Program-made: the position numbers and the translations under genes
DNA from: Gammaproteobacteria bacterium
GTDB lineage: Bacteria > Pseudomonadota > Gammaproteobacteria > Pseudomonadales > Azotimanducaceae
Length of the DNA stretch: 25,330 nucleotides
Direction: 5' to 3'
Assembly (NCBI GenBank): GCA_030430515.1
Contig: JAUIKX010000007.1
Coordinates: 1-25,330, forward strand
The notes under the pieces: generated by a model
What the model saw: the letters and a program-made list of their open reading frames with translations, nothing else
What the model was told of the DNA's origin: nothing
Databases searched by the model: none
In this document: piece after piece, positions 7,805 to 16,082 of the stretch
How the letters are laid out: each line of letters begins with the position of its first letter
How positions within the stretch are numbered: position 1 is the stretch's first letter

Positions 7805-7918
7805 ATGTGTTACGTCAATATACTTTTCATGTTTGTGCGAAAGGGTAGGGCGTTCGTCTGCTCGTTTTACGTTTTTTCGTCTAAGCTTCGTTGCTCTGGC
7901 ATCTTTAGTGGTATTTAA
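7805..7918 (+). CDS. Possible 37-residue small protein or leader peptide upstream of pilM
   Basis: An ATG at 7805 follows GGGAGG (7792–7797) with a spacing of about 7 nt, one of the best ribosome binding sites in this window. It opens a 37-codon frame (starting MCYVNILFMF) that ends with TAA at 7916–7918. The product would be hydrophobic and aromatic-rich with a few basic residues. It lies entirely in the AT-rich ponA/pilM gap and overlaps the candidate pilM promoter. I recognise no family. The alternative is a chance frame: the purine-rich stretch is also the complement of the ponA leader, and the promoter that would transcribe it is unclear. Confidence 0.2.
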   Translation: MCYVNILFMFVRKGRAFVCSFYVFSSKLRCSGIFSGI

Positions 7919-7919
7919 T
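7891..7919 (+). promoter_or_regulatory. Candidate sigma-70 promoter for the pilMNOPQ operon
   Basis: TTGCTC (7891–7896) and TTTAAT (7914–7919) are separated by 17 nt in the 187-nt ponA/pilM gap. Transcription would start near 7926, giving a leader of about 46 nt before the pilM GTG. The stretch from about 7850 to 7920 is clearly more AT-rich than the neighbouring genes, as expected for a promoter region. Confidence 0.4.
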
Positions 7920-7971
7920 GTGCTACCGCACAAAACGGACGTAAGTGCCCGCGCCATTAAGGAATTCTAAC

Positions 7972-9033
7972 GTGGCATGGTTCAAAAAGAAGTCGAATGT
8001 CCTGCTGGGATTGGACATCAGCTCTACCTCGGTGAAGCTGCTTGAGTTGTCCAAATCCGGCGATCGCTTTCGCGTGGAAGCTTACGGTGTTGAGCCGCTT
8101 CCGCCAAATGCCGTAGTCGAAAAAAATATCAATGAGGTCGAAGGCGTAGGTGAAGCCGTCAAGCGTCTGGTTGCCCGTGTGAAAGCAACCGCGCGCCAGG
8201 CTGCCGTTGCAGTTGCCGGTTCCGCTGTGATCACCAAGACCATCGAAATGGACGCATCGCTCAACGACGACGAGATGGAAAACCAGATTACCGTCGAAGC
8301 AGACCAGTACATCCCGTATCCGCTGGATGAAGTGGCCATCGATTTCGAGGTTCAGGGGCTGTCCGAACGGAATCCAGATCAGGTGGAGGTTCTTCTTGCT
8401 GCCTGTCGAAAGGAAAACGTCGAGCTGCGTGAAGCGGTGCTCGATATCGGCGGACTCAAACCAGCCGTTGTCGACATCGAAGCACATGCCATGAAGCGCG
8501 CTTTCGATCTGGTGAAGCCTCAGTTGGGCAGCAATCCCGATGAGCTGGTGGTTGCGATCATCGATATCGGCGCCACCATGACGACGTTGTCGGTGCTGGC
8601 GGATGACAAAGCCATCTACACCCGTGAGCAGCTGTTTGGCGGCAAGCAGCTGACCGAAGAGATACAGCGCCGTTACAGCCTTTCGTACGAAGAGGCGGGG
8701 CTGGCGAAGAAGCAGGGCGGTCTGCCGGACGATTATATCGACGAGGTGCTCGAGCCGTTCAAGGAAGCGGTGCTCCAGCAGGTCTCTCGATCGCTGCAGT
8801 TCTTCTTTTCTTCCAGTCAGTACGATGACGTCGATTACATCGTGCTGGCGGGGGGTACTTCTTCCATTGATGGTCTGGCCGACCTGATCGAAAGCAAGCT
8901 CGGTACGCCGACCATCATGGCCAATCCATTCATGGACATGGCGCTCACCAGTAAGGTGGACGCAGATGCCCTCGCAAACGACGCCCCGGCGCTGATGATT
9001 GCCTGCGGCCTGGCGATGAGGAGTTTCAGCTGA
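7972..9033 (+). CDS. pilM: PilM, actin-like type IV pilus assembly protein
   Basis: PilM is a cytoplasmic FtsA/actin-fold ATP-binding protein that docks onto the N-terminal tail of PilN and links the pilus alignment complex to the assembly motors. The 353-aa product begins VAWFKKKSNVLLGLDISSTSVKLLEL in outline, with the first phosphate-binding loop at GLDISSTSVK. A second loop (IIDIGATMTTLSV) and the late LAGGTSSIDGL complete the actin-type nucleotide site. I chose the GTG at 7972 because AAGGA (7959–7963) lies 8 nt upstream and homologues start at this hydrophobic-basic segment. An earlier in-frame GTG at 7945 lacks such a site. This is the first gene of pilMNOPQ. Its TGA overlaps the pilN ATG by one base (TGATG), indicating translational coupling. 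Confidence 0.96.
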   Translation: MAWFKKKSNVLLGLDISSTSVKLLELSKSGDRFRVEAYGVEPLPPNAVVEKNINEVEGVGEAVKRLVARVKATARQAAVAVAGSAVITKTIEMDASLNDDEMENQITVEADQYIPYPLDEVAIDFEVQGLSERNPDQVEVLLAACRKENVELREAVLDIGGLKPAVVDIEAHAMKRAFDLVKPQLGSNPDELVVAIIDIGATMTTLSVLADDKAIYTREQLFGGKQLTEEIQRRYSLSYEEAGLAKKQGGLPDDYIDEVLEPFKEAVLQQVSRSLQFFFSSSQYDDVDYIVLAGGTSSIDGLADLIESKLGTPTIMANPFMDMALTSKVDADALANDAPALMIACGLAMRSFS

Positions 9034-9611
9034 TGGCGAACATCAACCTCCTGCCGTGGCGCGAATGGGAGCGCGAACGCAGGCAGAAAGAGTTTCTGGT
9101 CAACCTGGGCGGGGTCGTCCTGATCGCGGTAGTAATCGTGCTTGCTGCGGGCCAGTACCTCACTCAGTCGGTCGAGAATCAGAATGCGCGCAACAAGTTC
9201 TACCAGAACAAGATTGCGATCCTCGACGACAAAATCAAAGAGATCTCCACCCTCCAGCGGGATCGCGAGGAGCTCCTCGAGCGCATGCGCGTGATACAGC
9301 AACTGCAGGGCAACCGTCCGATCATCGTTCGTGTTTTCGATGAAATGGTGCAGACCCTGGCGAAAGGCGTTCATTACACCAAGCTCGAGATGCTCAATGG
9401 CCAGATCGCTCTGGAAGGTGTCGCTGAGTCCAATAACCGGATCTCTGCGTTGATGCGCAACGTGGATGGCAGCGACTGGTTCGCAGAGCCAAACCTCAAG
9501 AGCATCAAGGAAGACGAAGACAACCGGATCTACGGTAGCGGCGCATCGGTGTTCGATCTGACCTTCCGTCAGGTCAACCCGAACGATGACTCTGAAGAGG
9601 AGGAGGGCTGA
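9033..9611 (+). CDS. pilN: PilN, type IV pilus inner-membrane alignment protein
   Basis: PilN is a bitopic inner-membrane protein that pairs with PilO and binds PilM through its cytoplasmic tail. The 192-aa product starts MANINLLPWRE, the conserved INLLPWR motif that inserts into the PilM groove. A transmembrane helix (about residues 23–42) follows, then a coiled coil (about 47–95) and a ferredoxin-like periplasmic domain. The tail is acidic (NDDSEEEEG), which is a little unusual. The ATG overlaps the pilM stop. The gene ends one base before pilO, and its own 3' end supplies the AG-rich pilO ribosome binding site. Confidence 0.96.
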   Translation: MANINLLPWREWERERRQKEFLVNLGGVVLIAVVIVLAAGQYLTQSVENQNARNKFYQNKIAILDDKIKEISTLQRDREELLERMRVIQQLQGNRPIIVRVFDEMVQTLAKGVHYTKLEMLNGQIALEGVAESNNRISALMRNVDGSDWFAEPNLKSIKEDEDNRIYGSGASVFDLTFRQVNPNDDSEEEEG

Positions 9612-9612
9612 C

Positions 9613-10221
9613 ATGGCGCTGCAGGACACCCTCGACCAACTCCGGAACATCGATACCGCAGACCTTGATCTGAACAACATCGGCTCTTGGCCTTCAGCGC
9701 TGAAAGGGCTGGTGATGATCATCGTCATGGTGGCTATCCTCGGCGTTGGCTACTCCTTGTACCTTTCCGACAAGCGCACTGAGCTAGGACGCGCCGAAGG
9801 AAAAGAGAAAACCCTGCGCGATGAATATTCCTCCAAGGCGGAGCAGGCAGCGAACCTGGACGCTTATCTGCAGCAGAAAGCGCAGATGCAGGAAACTTTC
9901 GGCGCGCTTCTGAGGCAGTTGCCGAGCGATACGGAGGTTCCCGGGCTGCTCGAGGACATCACACGGACGGCAATCGATAACGAGCTGACCATTGAGAGCA
10001 TCACGCTCAAACCGGAAGTCAGAACCGAATTTTACGTGGAGCTGCCCATCGACGTGGTCGTAGTCGGCAGCTATCACAAGATCGGCTCGTTCGTGAGCTC
10101 GGTTGCCAACCTGCCGCGTATCGTAACGTTGCACGATTTCACCATCGAACCGGTTACCGGCCCTGACGGCCTGAGAATGACCATCGTTGCGAAAACCTAC
10201 CGGTATCTGGAGGACGCGTGA
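9613..10221 (+). CDS. pilO: PilO, type IV pilus inner-membrane alignment protein
   Basis: PilO heterodimerises with PilN and connects through PilP to the secretin PilQ. The 202-aa product has an amphipathic cytoplasmic start (ALQDTLDQLRNIDTADLD), a transmembrane helix at about residues 33–51 and a coiled coil at about 55–95. A periplasmic ferredoxin-like domain ends in TIVAKTYRYL, a typical PilO C-terminus. I chose the ATG at 9613 because GAGGAGG lies just upstream and the N-terminus then matches the family. An in-frame ATG nine codons earlier lies inside the pilN tail. The TGA at 10219–10221 overlaps the pilP ATG by one base. Confidence 0.96.
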   Translation: MALQDTLDQLRNIDTADLDLNNIGSWPSALKGLVMIIVMVAILGVGYSLYLSDKRTELGRAEGKEKTLRDEYSSKAEQAANLDAYLQQKAQMQETFGALLRQLPSDTEVPGLLEDITRTAIDNELTIESITLKPEVRTEFYVELPIDVVVVGSYHKIGSFVSSVANLPRIVTLHDFTIEPVTGPDGLRMTIVAKTYRYLEDA

Positions 10222-10760
10222 TGACAGGTCGATGGGGACGACTGATCGGAATATGCACGGTGTCGCTGCTTGCTGCCGGTTGCGGTGGCGGCTCGGATTT
10301 CGCGGACATCGAAAAATTCATGCAGGACGTGGACAGCCAGCCGGCGCGCCCGATTCCGCCGCTGCCACCGTTCGAGCAGGTGGAGCCATTTGCCTATCAG
10401 GCGAGCACCAAACGGCAGCCGTTCGAACCGCCGGTGAAAGTAACGGCGCTGGAGAAGCGCCCGGATGGGGTCAAGGTCGAGCCGAACTTCGACCGGGTGA
10501 AGCAGTATCTGGAGCAGTTCCCGATCGGGCAGCTGACCATGGTGGGTACGCTCTCGCAGCAACGCAGTGAGTTCGCCCTGATCCAGGACCCGGAGGGCGG
10601 TGTGCACAGGGTGCAGGTCGGTGACTACATAGGCACCGACCACGGAAGAATTCGGAACATCAATGAGCTGGAAATCGGGCTCGTGGAAATCGTGCCGGAC
10701 GGTACGGGAGGCTGGGTGGAGAGAGCACGCACCGTAGCCTTGGGAGGAGAAGACGCATGA
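10221..10760 (+). CDS. pilP: PilP, type IV pilus lipoprotein
   Basis: PilP is an inner-membrane lipoprotein that bridges PilN/PilO to the periplasmic domains of PilQ. The 179-aa product has a type II signal peptide (ICTVSLLAAGC) with the lipidated cysteine at residue 21. A disordered linker with many prolines follows, then the β-sandwich homology domain (about 90–175) with GTLSQQ, ALIQDPEGGVHRVQVGDYIG and NELEIGLVEIVPDG. The ATG at 10221 gives a TGATG overlap with pilO, as at pilM/pilN. A GTG one codon earlier (10218) is equally open and would add a single residue. The 3' end GGAGGAGA provides the ribosome binding site for pilQ. Confidence 0.96.
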   Translation: MTGRWGRLIGICTVSLLAAGCGGGSDFADIEKFMQDVDSQPARPIPPLPPFEQVEPFAYQASTKRQPFEPPVKVTALEKRPDGVKVEPNFDRVKQYLEQFPIGQLTMVGTLSQQRSEFALIQDPEGGVHRVQVGDYIGTDHGRIRNINELEIGLVEIVPDGTGGWVERARTVALGGEDA

Positions 10761-12895
10761 TGACTTTGGGGCGTAGCAAGATGATCACACGCACAGTGCG
10801 GGTGGTGGCAGCTTTCTGTCTGGCCGCTTTCGGTGTAAGCGCCACGGCCGACACTCGATTGACCGCAATCGAATTTTCCTCGCTGCCTGGGGACAAAACC
10901 GAAATCCGCATGGCGTTCGACGGGCAGCCGCCCGCTCCGACCGGCTATACGATCGAGCAGCCTGCGCGCATCGTGCTGGACATGCCTGGCGTCAGCAGTG
11001 CGCTGGCCGAAAAACATCACAACCTGGGTGTTGGCAACGCGCGCAAGGTGTCCGTCATCTCCACGCCGGATCGAACCCGTGCAATCGTTAATCTGACACA
11101 ATTGGTCAGCTACGACACCGAAGTCAGAGGCAACACGCTTTATCTGCTGGTAGGTGCCGATGCAGGTATGGGCGTGCCGCAGCCATCTGCGGCTCAGAGT
11201 GCGATGGATGTTGCTGCCGAGAGCAGCGCCGCGGCGCGTACCGACTCGCGCATCGAGAATGTCGACTTTCGTCGTGGCGCCCAGGGTGAAGGCCGTGTGG
11301 TCGTGCAGTTGAGCAACCCGAAAGCGCCGGTCAATGTGGTGAGCGATGGCGGCAAGATCAAGGTCGAGATCCGTAATACGAAGTTGCCGGCCAACCTGCA
11401 GCGCCGCCTGGATGTCACCGACTTCGCAACCCCCGTGCAGATCGTCGATGCGCTCCAGCAAGGGGATCATGTGCTGCTGACGGTGGCGGCGAGCGGCAAC
11501 TACGATTACCTCTCCTATCAGGCGGACGACAAGCTTTCCATCGACGTAACGCCTCTGACTGAAGAAGAAGTAGAGCGACGCGACGATATCTTCAAATATT
11601 CGGGTGAGAAGCTGTCGCTGAACTTCCAGGACATCGAAGTGCGCGCGGTGCTGCAGCTCATCGCCGACTTCACCGACCTGAACCTGGTTGCCAGCGACAC
11701 GGTTTCCGGCCGCATCACCCTGAGATTGAAGAACGTGCCGTGGGATCAGGCGCTCGAGCTCATCCTCAAAACCAAAGGTCTCGACCAGCGGCAGGTGGGT
11801 AACGTGCTTCTTGTCGCGCCGGCTGCCGAGATTGCCGCCCGCGAAAAGCTGGAGCTCGAAAACCAGAAGCAGATCTCAGAGCTCGCACCGCTGCGCACCG
11901 AGTTCGTTCAGGTGCGTTACGCCAGCGCCTCTGAACTCTTCGCGCTCTTTGAAAGCTCGAGTGAGGGAGGCAGCAACTCGATACTCTCGCCGCGTGGCAG
12001 CGTGATCGTTGACGAGCGAACCAACTCCATCATCATCACCGATACTGCGGACCGGCTCGAGGAGTTCCGCCGCATCATTGCGCAGCTCGACATCCCGGTG
12101 CGTCAGGTTCTGATCGAAGCCCGTATCGTCACGGCAACGGCGAACTTCTCTGAAGAGATCGGTGTTGCCTGGGGTGGCGGCGGCTACCAGAACAGAGGCC
12201 GGACGTCCTACTCCTTCGGTGGCAGCAACGAGACGCTCGCTGAGGTTGGAGATATCCGCAACGATCGGGCGCTTGGCAACACCAGCGACACGGATATCAC
12301 GTTCCCTGGAGCCTATGCGGTGGATCTGGGCGTGACCGGCAGCGATGCGACGAGCCTCGCGATCGGTATTGCGCGTCCTGACTGGCTGCTCGATCTGGAG
12401 CTGTCTGCGCTCGCCAGCGACGGCCACGCCGAAATCGTTTCCAGGCCGAAGGTGATCACGGCCGACAAGTCGACGGCACTGATCGAGTCCGGCGTAGAGA
12501 TTCCGTATCAGGAAGCCACGTCGAGCGGCGCGACCAGCGTTTCGTTCAAGGACGCCGTGCTGGCGCTCGAGGTGACCCCGCAGATCACCCCCGACGATCG
12601 CATCATCATGGCGCTGAACGTAAAGCAGGACACCGTTGGTGTGGTATTCGAAGGCGTGCCGTCGATCAACACCAACGAAGTTGAAACCGAGGTGCTGGTG
12701 GATAACGGTCAGACCGTCGTTCTGGGTGGTATCTTCACCACAGACAAGAACGTCTCGACAACCAAGACGCCGTTCCTGGGTGATCTGCCTTACATCGGCC
12801 GGCTCTTCAAGCGCACGCTCGAACGTGACGATAAGCAGGAGCTGCTGATTTTCATCACGCCGCGAATCGTTGCAGATTCATTGACGGATCGGTAA
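10757..12895 (+). CDS. pilQ: PilQ, type IV pilus outer-membrane secretin
   Basis: PilQ forms the multimeric outer-membrane gate for the type IV pilus. The 712-aa product has a signal peptide (cleavage near residue 31, SATA|DT) and two AMIN domains (about 34–125 and 160–265) that bind peptidoglycan. A secretin/TonB short N-terminal domain (about 285–340), an N1/NolW domain (about 385–450) and the secretin domain (about 455–705) follow. The secretin domain contains VSRPKVITADKSTALIESG, VDNGQTVVLGGI and TPFLGDLPYIGRLFK. Three start choices are possible: ATG at 10757 (4-nt ATGA overlap with pilP), ATG at 10760, or ATG at 10781 directly before the hydrophobic signal. The first has the best ribosome binding site spacing. 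The domain layout and length match gammaproteobacterial PilQ. Confidence 0.97.
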   Translation: MMTLGRSKMITRTVRVVAAFCLAAFGVSATADTRLTAIEFSSLPGDKTEIRMAFDGQPPAPTGYTIEQPARIVLDMPGVSSALAEKHHNLGVGNARKVSVISTPDRTRAIVNLTQLVSYDTEVRGNTLYLLVGADAGMGVPQPSAAQSAMDVAAESSAAARTDSRIENVDFRRGAQGEGRVVVQLSNPKAPVNVVSDGGKIKVEIRNTKLPANLQRRLDVTDFATPVQIVDALQQGDHVLLTVAASGNYDYLSYQADDKLSIDVTPLTEEEVERRDDIFKYSGEKLSLNFQDIEVRAVLQLIADFTDLNLVASDTVSGRITLRLKNVPWDQALELILKTKGLDQRQVGNVLLVAPAAEIAAREKLELENQKQISELAPLRTEFVQVRYASASELFALFESSSEGGSNSILSPRGSVIVDERTNSIIITDTADRLEEFRRIIAQLDIPVRQVLIEARIVTATANFSEEIGVAWGGGGYQNRGRTSYSFGGSNETLAEVGDIRNDRALGNTSDTDITFPGAYAVDLGVTGSDATSLAIGIARPDWLLDLELSALASDGHAEIVSRPKVITADKSTALIESGVEIPYQEATSSGATSVSFKDAVLALEVTPQITPDDRIIMALNVKQDTVGVVFEGVPSINTNEVETEVLVDNGQTVVLGGIFTTDKNVSTTKTPFLGDLPYIGRLFKRTLERDDKQELLIFITPRIVADSLTDR

Positions 12896-12938
12896 TCAAT
12901 CTGAGATAGACTAGCGACGCTTTGTGGCGTCGTTGGTC

Positions 12939-13466
12939 ATGTCTGAGTCGAACATTTTTCTGGTGGGTCTCATGGCCGTGGGTAAAACCACGGTCGGCCG
13001 ACTGCTTGCAGATTCCCTGCACATGACCTTTTACGACAGCGACCACGAAATCGAGGAGCGTGCGGGTGCAGACACCAGCTGGATCTTCGATGTCGAAGGT
13101 GAGCAGGGCTTTCGCGATCGCGAAGAGCAGGTCATCGACGACCTGACGCAGCTCAGCGGCATCGTTCTGGCTACCGGGGGCGGTGCGGTGCTTCGCGAGG
13201 CCAACCGCCAGGCTCTGGCATCCCGAGGGGTGGTCCTGCACCTGGACAGTCCGCTCGATCGCCTGGTGGAGCGCACCAAACGCGATAAGCGCAGGCCCCT
13301 TCTGCAGCAGGGGAATGTGCGCGAGACGCTTGCCCGTCTCATGAGCGAAAGAGGGCCGCTGTACACCGAAGTGCGTGATTACCGTTTTGTCACCGACCGG
13401 CAGAGCCCGAAGGTGCTGGCGAGGCGTATCGAAGACCAGCTGAGAGCCGATGGAGTGCTGAAGTGA
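12939..13466 (+). CDS. aroK: Shikimate kinase
   Basis: Shikimate kinase phosphorylates shikimate to shikimate-3-phosphate in chorismate and aromatic amino acid synthesis. The 175-aa product has a P-loop GLMAVGKT (10–17), the shikimate-binding DSD (33–35) and R59 in FRDRE. It also has the GGGAV motif (80–84), a lid region with RRPLL (118–122) and the late arginine in RGPLY (R138). The P-loop reads GLMAVGKTT rather than the commoner GPMGAGKST, but still fits GxxxxGK[ST]. I chose the ATG at 12939 because it gives the family-like start SESNIFLVG. A GTG at 12924 is also in frame, and neither has a strong ribosome binding site. The 43-nt gap after pilQ is the widest in the series. It follows a TTGACG at 12881 without a clear −10. 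The gene overlaps aroB by 4 nt. Confidence 0.95.
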   Translation: MSESNIFLVGLMAVGKTTVGRLLADSLHMTFYDSDHEIEERAGADTSWIFDVEGEQGFRDREEQVIDDLTQLSGIVLATGGGAVLREANRQALASRGVVLHLDSPLDRLVERTKRDKRRPLLQQGNVRETLARLMSERGPLYTEVRDYRFVTDRQSPKVLARRIEDQLRADGVLK

Positions 13467-14557
13467 TTACCGTAAACGTTTCTCTGGGCGACCGCAGCTA
13501 CCCCATTTACATCGGCGAGCAGCTTCTGCAGAACGACAGCCTGATTGCTGGCCTCGTTCCAGGCTCCCAGGTGGCCATCGTCACCAATGAAACGGTGGGC
13601 CCGCTCTATGCCGGGCCGCTCGTGGAGCGGCTGGGTAATAAGCAGGTAGACGTGCTGGAGCTACCGGATGGGGAAGCGTACAAAACGCTTTCTACCTACG
13701 AACGGGTTCTGGATTTCCTGGCAGGCAACAAACATCACCGCAGCACGACGGTGATTGCTCTTGGTGGCGGTGTCATCGGCGATATGGCGGGGTTTGCGGC
13801 TGCCACCTATCAGCGGGGGGTCAATTTCGTGCAGATCCCAACGACCCTGCTGGCGCAGGTGGACTCATCGGTGGGCGGTAAGACCGCCGTGAACCATGCC
13901 AGCGGTAAGAACATGATCGGTGCCTTTTACCAGCCCACTGCGGTGGTGGCAGACGTGGGCGTTCTTGCCACGCTGCCGGAACGGGAGCTGCGTGCAGGGC
14001 TGGCCGAGGTGCTGAAGTACGGCGTCATTGAAGATGCCGTATTTTTCGATGAGGTTGTCGCAGGGGCGCAGAAGTTACTGCAGCGTGATTCGCATCTGCT
14101 GTCTCGTGCGGTGCAGCGTTCCTGTGAGCTGAAAGCACAGGTTGTTGCGGAAGACGAACGGGAAACAGGCCGGCGCGCGATCCTGAATTTCGGCCATACT
14201 TTCGGTCATGCGATTGAGAATCTGCTGGGCTATGGCGAGCTGCTGCATGGTGAGGCCGTCGCGATCGGCATGGTCATGGCTGCAGACTTGTCAGTTCGGC
14301 AGGGTTGGCTGGCGCCAGAGCAGGGGCGTCGGATCAAAGCGGCGGTAGAGGCGCTGGAGCTGCCGGTTGCGCGGCCCGCGTCGGTTGCAGCCGCCGATAT
14401 GGTTGGCGCATTCCAGATGGACAAGAAAGTGCTGGATGGTACAGTGCGATTCGTGCTGGCTCGGGATATCGGTGAGGTATTTGTCACTGATGCGGTTGCC
14501 CCGGAGCACTTGAACGCGACATTGAAAACGGACAATCTTTTGGATGCCGATGGCTGA
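13463..14557 (+). CDS. aroB: 3-dehydroquinate synthase
   Basis: AroB converts DAHP to 3-dehydroquinate, the second step of the shikimate pathway, using NAD+ and a divalent metal. The 364-aa product shows the NAD-binding GGGVIGDMAGF (101–111) and PTTLLAQVDSSVGGKTAVN. AEVLKYG has the metal ligand E182, GHTFGHAIE has H245 and H249, and HGEAVAIGM has H262. The metal ligands are probably E182, H245 and H262. Translation starts at GTG 13463, which overlaps the aroK stop by 4 nt (GTGA) with GGAG 7–11 nt upstream. The gene overlaps the following damX-like gene by 14 nt (or 8 nt with its second ATG). The aroK–aroB–damX order is conserved in many gammaproteobacteria. Confidence 0.97.
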   Translation: MITVNVSLGDRSYPIYIGEQLLQNDSLIAGLVPGSQVAIVTNETVGPLYAGPLVERLGNKQVDVLELPDGEAYKTLSTYERVLDFLAGNKHHRSTTVIALGGGVIGDMAGFAAATYQRGVNFVQIPTTLLAQVDSSVGGKTAVNHASGKNMIGAFYQPTAVVADVGVLATLPERELRAGLAEVLKYGVIEDAVFFDEVVAGAQKLLQRDSHLLSRAVQRSCELKAQVVAEDERETGRRAILNFGHTFGHAIENLLGYGELLHGEAVAIGMVMAADLSVRQGWLAPEQGRRIKAAVEALELPVARPASVAAADMVGAFQMDKKVLDGTVRFVLARDIGEVFVTDAVAPEHLNATLKTDNLLDADG

Positions 14558-16052
14558 AGGCGAACATGGATTTCTCGGGCTGACCCATAACCCGTTTACA
14601 GAGCCTGGAGACGAATTTTTCCCGGAGGGTGATAGAAAGACCCTGCTGGATCAGCTGCGTCATCTGAGCCAGTGGTCCCGGCACGTCATGCTCGTCACCG
14701 GCCCTCAGGGTGCCGGTAAGACCATGCTCTACCGCCAGCTCTCCATGACGCTGGAACCGAGGGTCAAAGCGGCCCGCATCAACGGACTGCTGATGAATTC
14801 CGCGAAGGACGTTCTGTCTGCAATCGTTCAGGGCTTTGGTGCGGCAATGCCTCAGGAGTCCAGTGTCGGTGTCATCGCCGAGACGCTCTCTGCCTACATG
14901 ATTCACCAGGACCGGCAGGGCCGGTACTGCCTGGTGATGGTCGATGATGCGCATCGGCTGTCGTTCCAGTCACTGGAAGAGCTTCTGAAGATCGCCCGCA
15001 ACAGCCCAGTGCGTTTTCTGTTCTTCGGCGAGCCGAGCCTGGTCAGCATGGTCGCGAAGAGCGCCGATCGGCTCGAAGTGGAATGGCACGAAATGCGGCT
15101 TTCGGGCTATTCCGAAAATGAAATACAGTCCTACCTTAACTGGCGTTTCGGACAGGCCCAGTACCGCGATAAGTTACCATTCACATCTGACCAGATTGCC
15201 AAGCTCGGCAAGATGTCTGCGGGCATGCCTGGAGAGATCAACCGGATCGCGGGAGACCTGCTCGAGCGCATTGAGTCTGGAGACAACGGGGAGAAACGCC
15301 GATTTCCTGTCGCGCACCGCCTGCTGGTGGTACTGCTGGTTGCAGTGGTCGGTGTGGCGTATCTGGTCTTCAGCGATAACGACGCGCGTCGCGAGCAGTC
15401 ACGACAGGAAATTTCAGAGGTCACTAAAATTCCCCTTCCGGGCACCGTTGAGGAAACCCCGCAACCAGAGCCGCGGCAGCCCGAACTACCGGAACCGAAG
15501 GCGCTGAATCCGGTAGAAGAGGCAGCCACCGATGTACCCACTGGGGTGGCTGTGCGTCCGGAAGTTGAACCGGTTGCAGAGGAACCGGCGGTCAATCAGG
15601 TGGCTGAAACTCAAGCCGTGCCCCGGCAACAGCCGCAACAGGAGCCTCAACAGCCGGAGGCCAAACCTGAGCTGACGGTTGTGGAGCCTGACCCTGTTCC
15701 CGTCGAAGAGCGTGCCGTACCGTCGGTCAGCGAACCTCAAACCGCCTCTGCTGATGGCGCGGCGAAAGACGAATCCTGGCTGCTGGCGCAACCAGAAAAC
15801 TACTTCACCATGCAGCTGGTGTCGGTCAGCAGCGAGGAGCGTGTCAGAGCCTTCATCGACAAGCAGAAGACGCCCGGTGACTTTGCCTGGTACACCCTCA
15901 AGCGCGAGGACCGAACGCTCTATGTGATTACCTACGGGTTGTTCGAAACTGTAGAAGCAGCCCGGGCGGCGAGCCAATCACTGCCTGAAGAGGTTGGAAA
16001 CCTGGAGCCCTGGATCCGAAAGCTCAGTTTCGTTCAAGACGCAGCGCGGTAA
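14544..16052 (+). CDS. damX: DamX-like protein: ExeA-type AAA ATPase, membrane helix and SPOR domain
   Basis: This 502-aa inner-membrane protein has a cytoplasmic ATPase module and a periplasmic SPOR domain. The N-terminus (FLGLTHNPFTEPGDEFFP) matches ExeA/GspA-type AAA proteins. Walker A GPQGAGKT is at 53–60, Walker B CLVMVDDAH at 129–137, and a sensor-like FLFFGEP near 158–164. A single transmembrane helix lies at about 259–276. The periplasmic linker (about 280–415) is rich in Pro, Gln and Glu, and the SPOR domain (about 420–495) is expected to bind septal peptidoglycan. The position after aroB matches damX in enterics and the aroB-linked SPOR gene of Pseudomonas. E. coli DamX, as I recall it, lacks a canonical ATPase. 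A role in division, or in inserting the pilus through the wall, is an inference. Two starts six bases apart (14544 and 14550) are possible. Confidence 0.88.
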   Translation: MPMAEGEHGFLGLTHNPFTEPGDEFFPEGDRKTLLDQLRHLSQWSRHVMLVTGPQGAGKTMLYRQLSMTLEPRVKAARINGLLMNSAKDVLSAIVQGFGAAMPQESSVGVIAETLSAYMIHQDRQGRYCLVMVDDAHRLSFQSLEELLKIARNSPVRFLFFGEPSLVSMVAKSADRLEVEWHEMRLSGYSENEIQSYLNWRFGQAQYRDKLPFTSDQIAKLGKMSAGMPGEINRIAGDLLERIESGDNGEKRRFPVAHRLLVVLLVAVVGVAYLVFSDNDARREQSRQEISEVTKIPLPGTVEETPQPEPRQPELPEPKALNPVEEAATDVPTGVAVRPEVEPVAEEPAVNQVAETQAVPRQQPQQEPQQPEAKPELTVVEPDPVPVEERAVPSVSEPQTASADGAAKDESWLLAQPENYFTMQLVSVSSEERVRAFIDKQKTPGDFAWYTLKREDRTLYVITYGLFETVEAARAASQSLPEEVGNLEPWIRKLSFVQDAAR

Positions 16053-16082
16053 CATCTGTTTCCGGCGGTACGCCTTACCGCG
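16045..16082. terminator. Possible bidirectional terminator between damX-like and DUF3240 genes
   Basis: The two convergent genes have 22 nt between their stop codons. CGCGGTAA (16045–16052) and TTACCGCG (16075–16082) are perfect complements and include both stops. A competing hairpin, GCGGTA (16065–16070) with TACCGC (16076–16081) and a 5-nt loop, uses the same right arm. There is no T-run, so intrinsic termination is uncertain. The symmetry may partly reflect the two convergent TAA stops. Confidence 0.3.

Noticed and set aside
7898..7913. Sigma-54 promoter for pilM (TGGCAT start)
   Set aside because: The downstream TTGC element at the required spacing is absent (GTGG instead).
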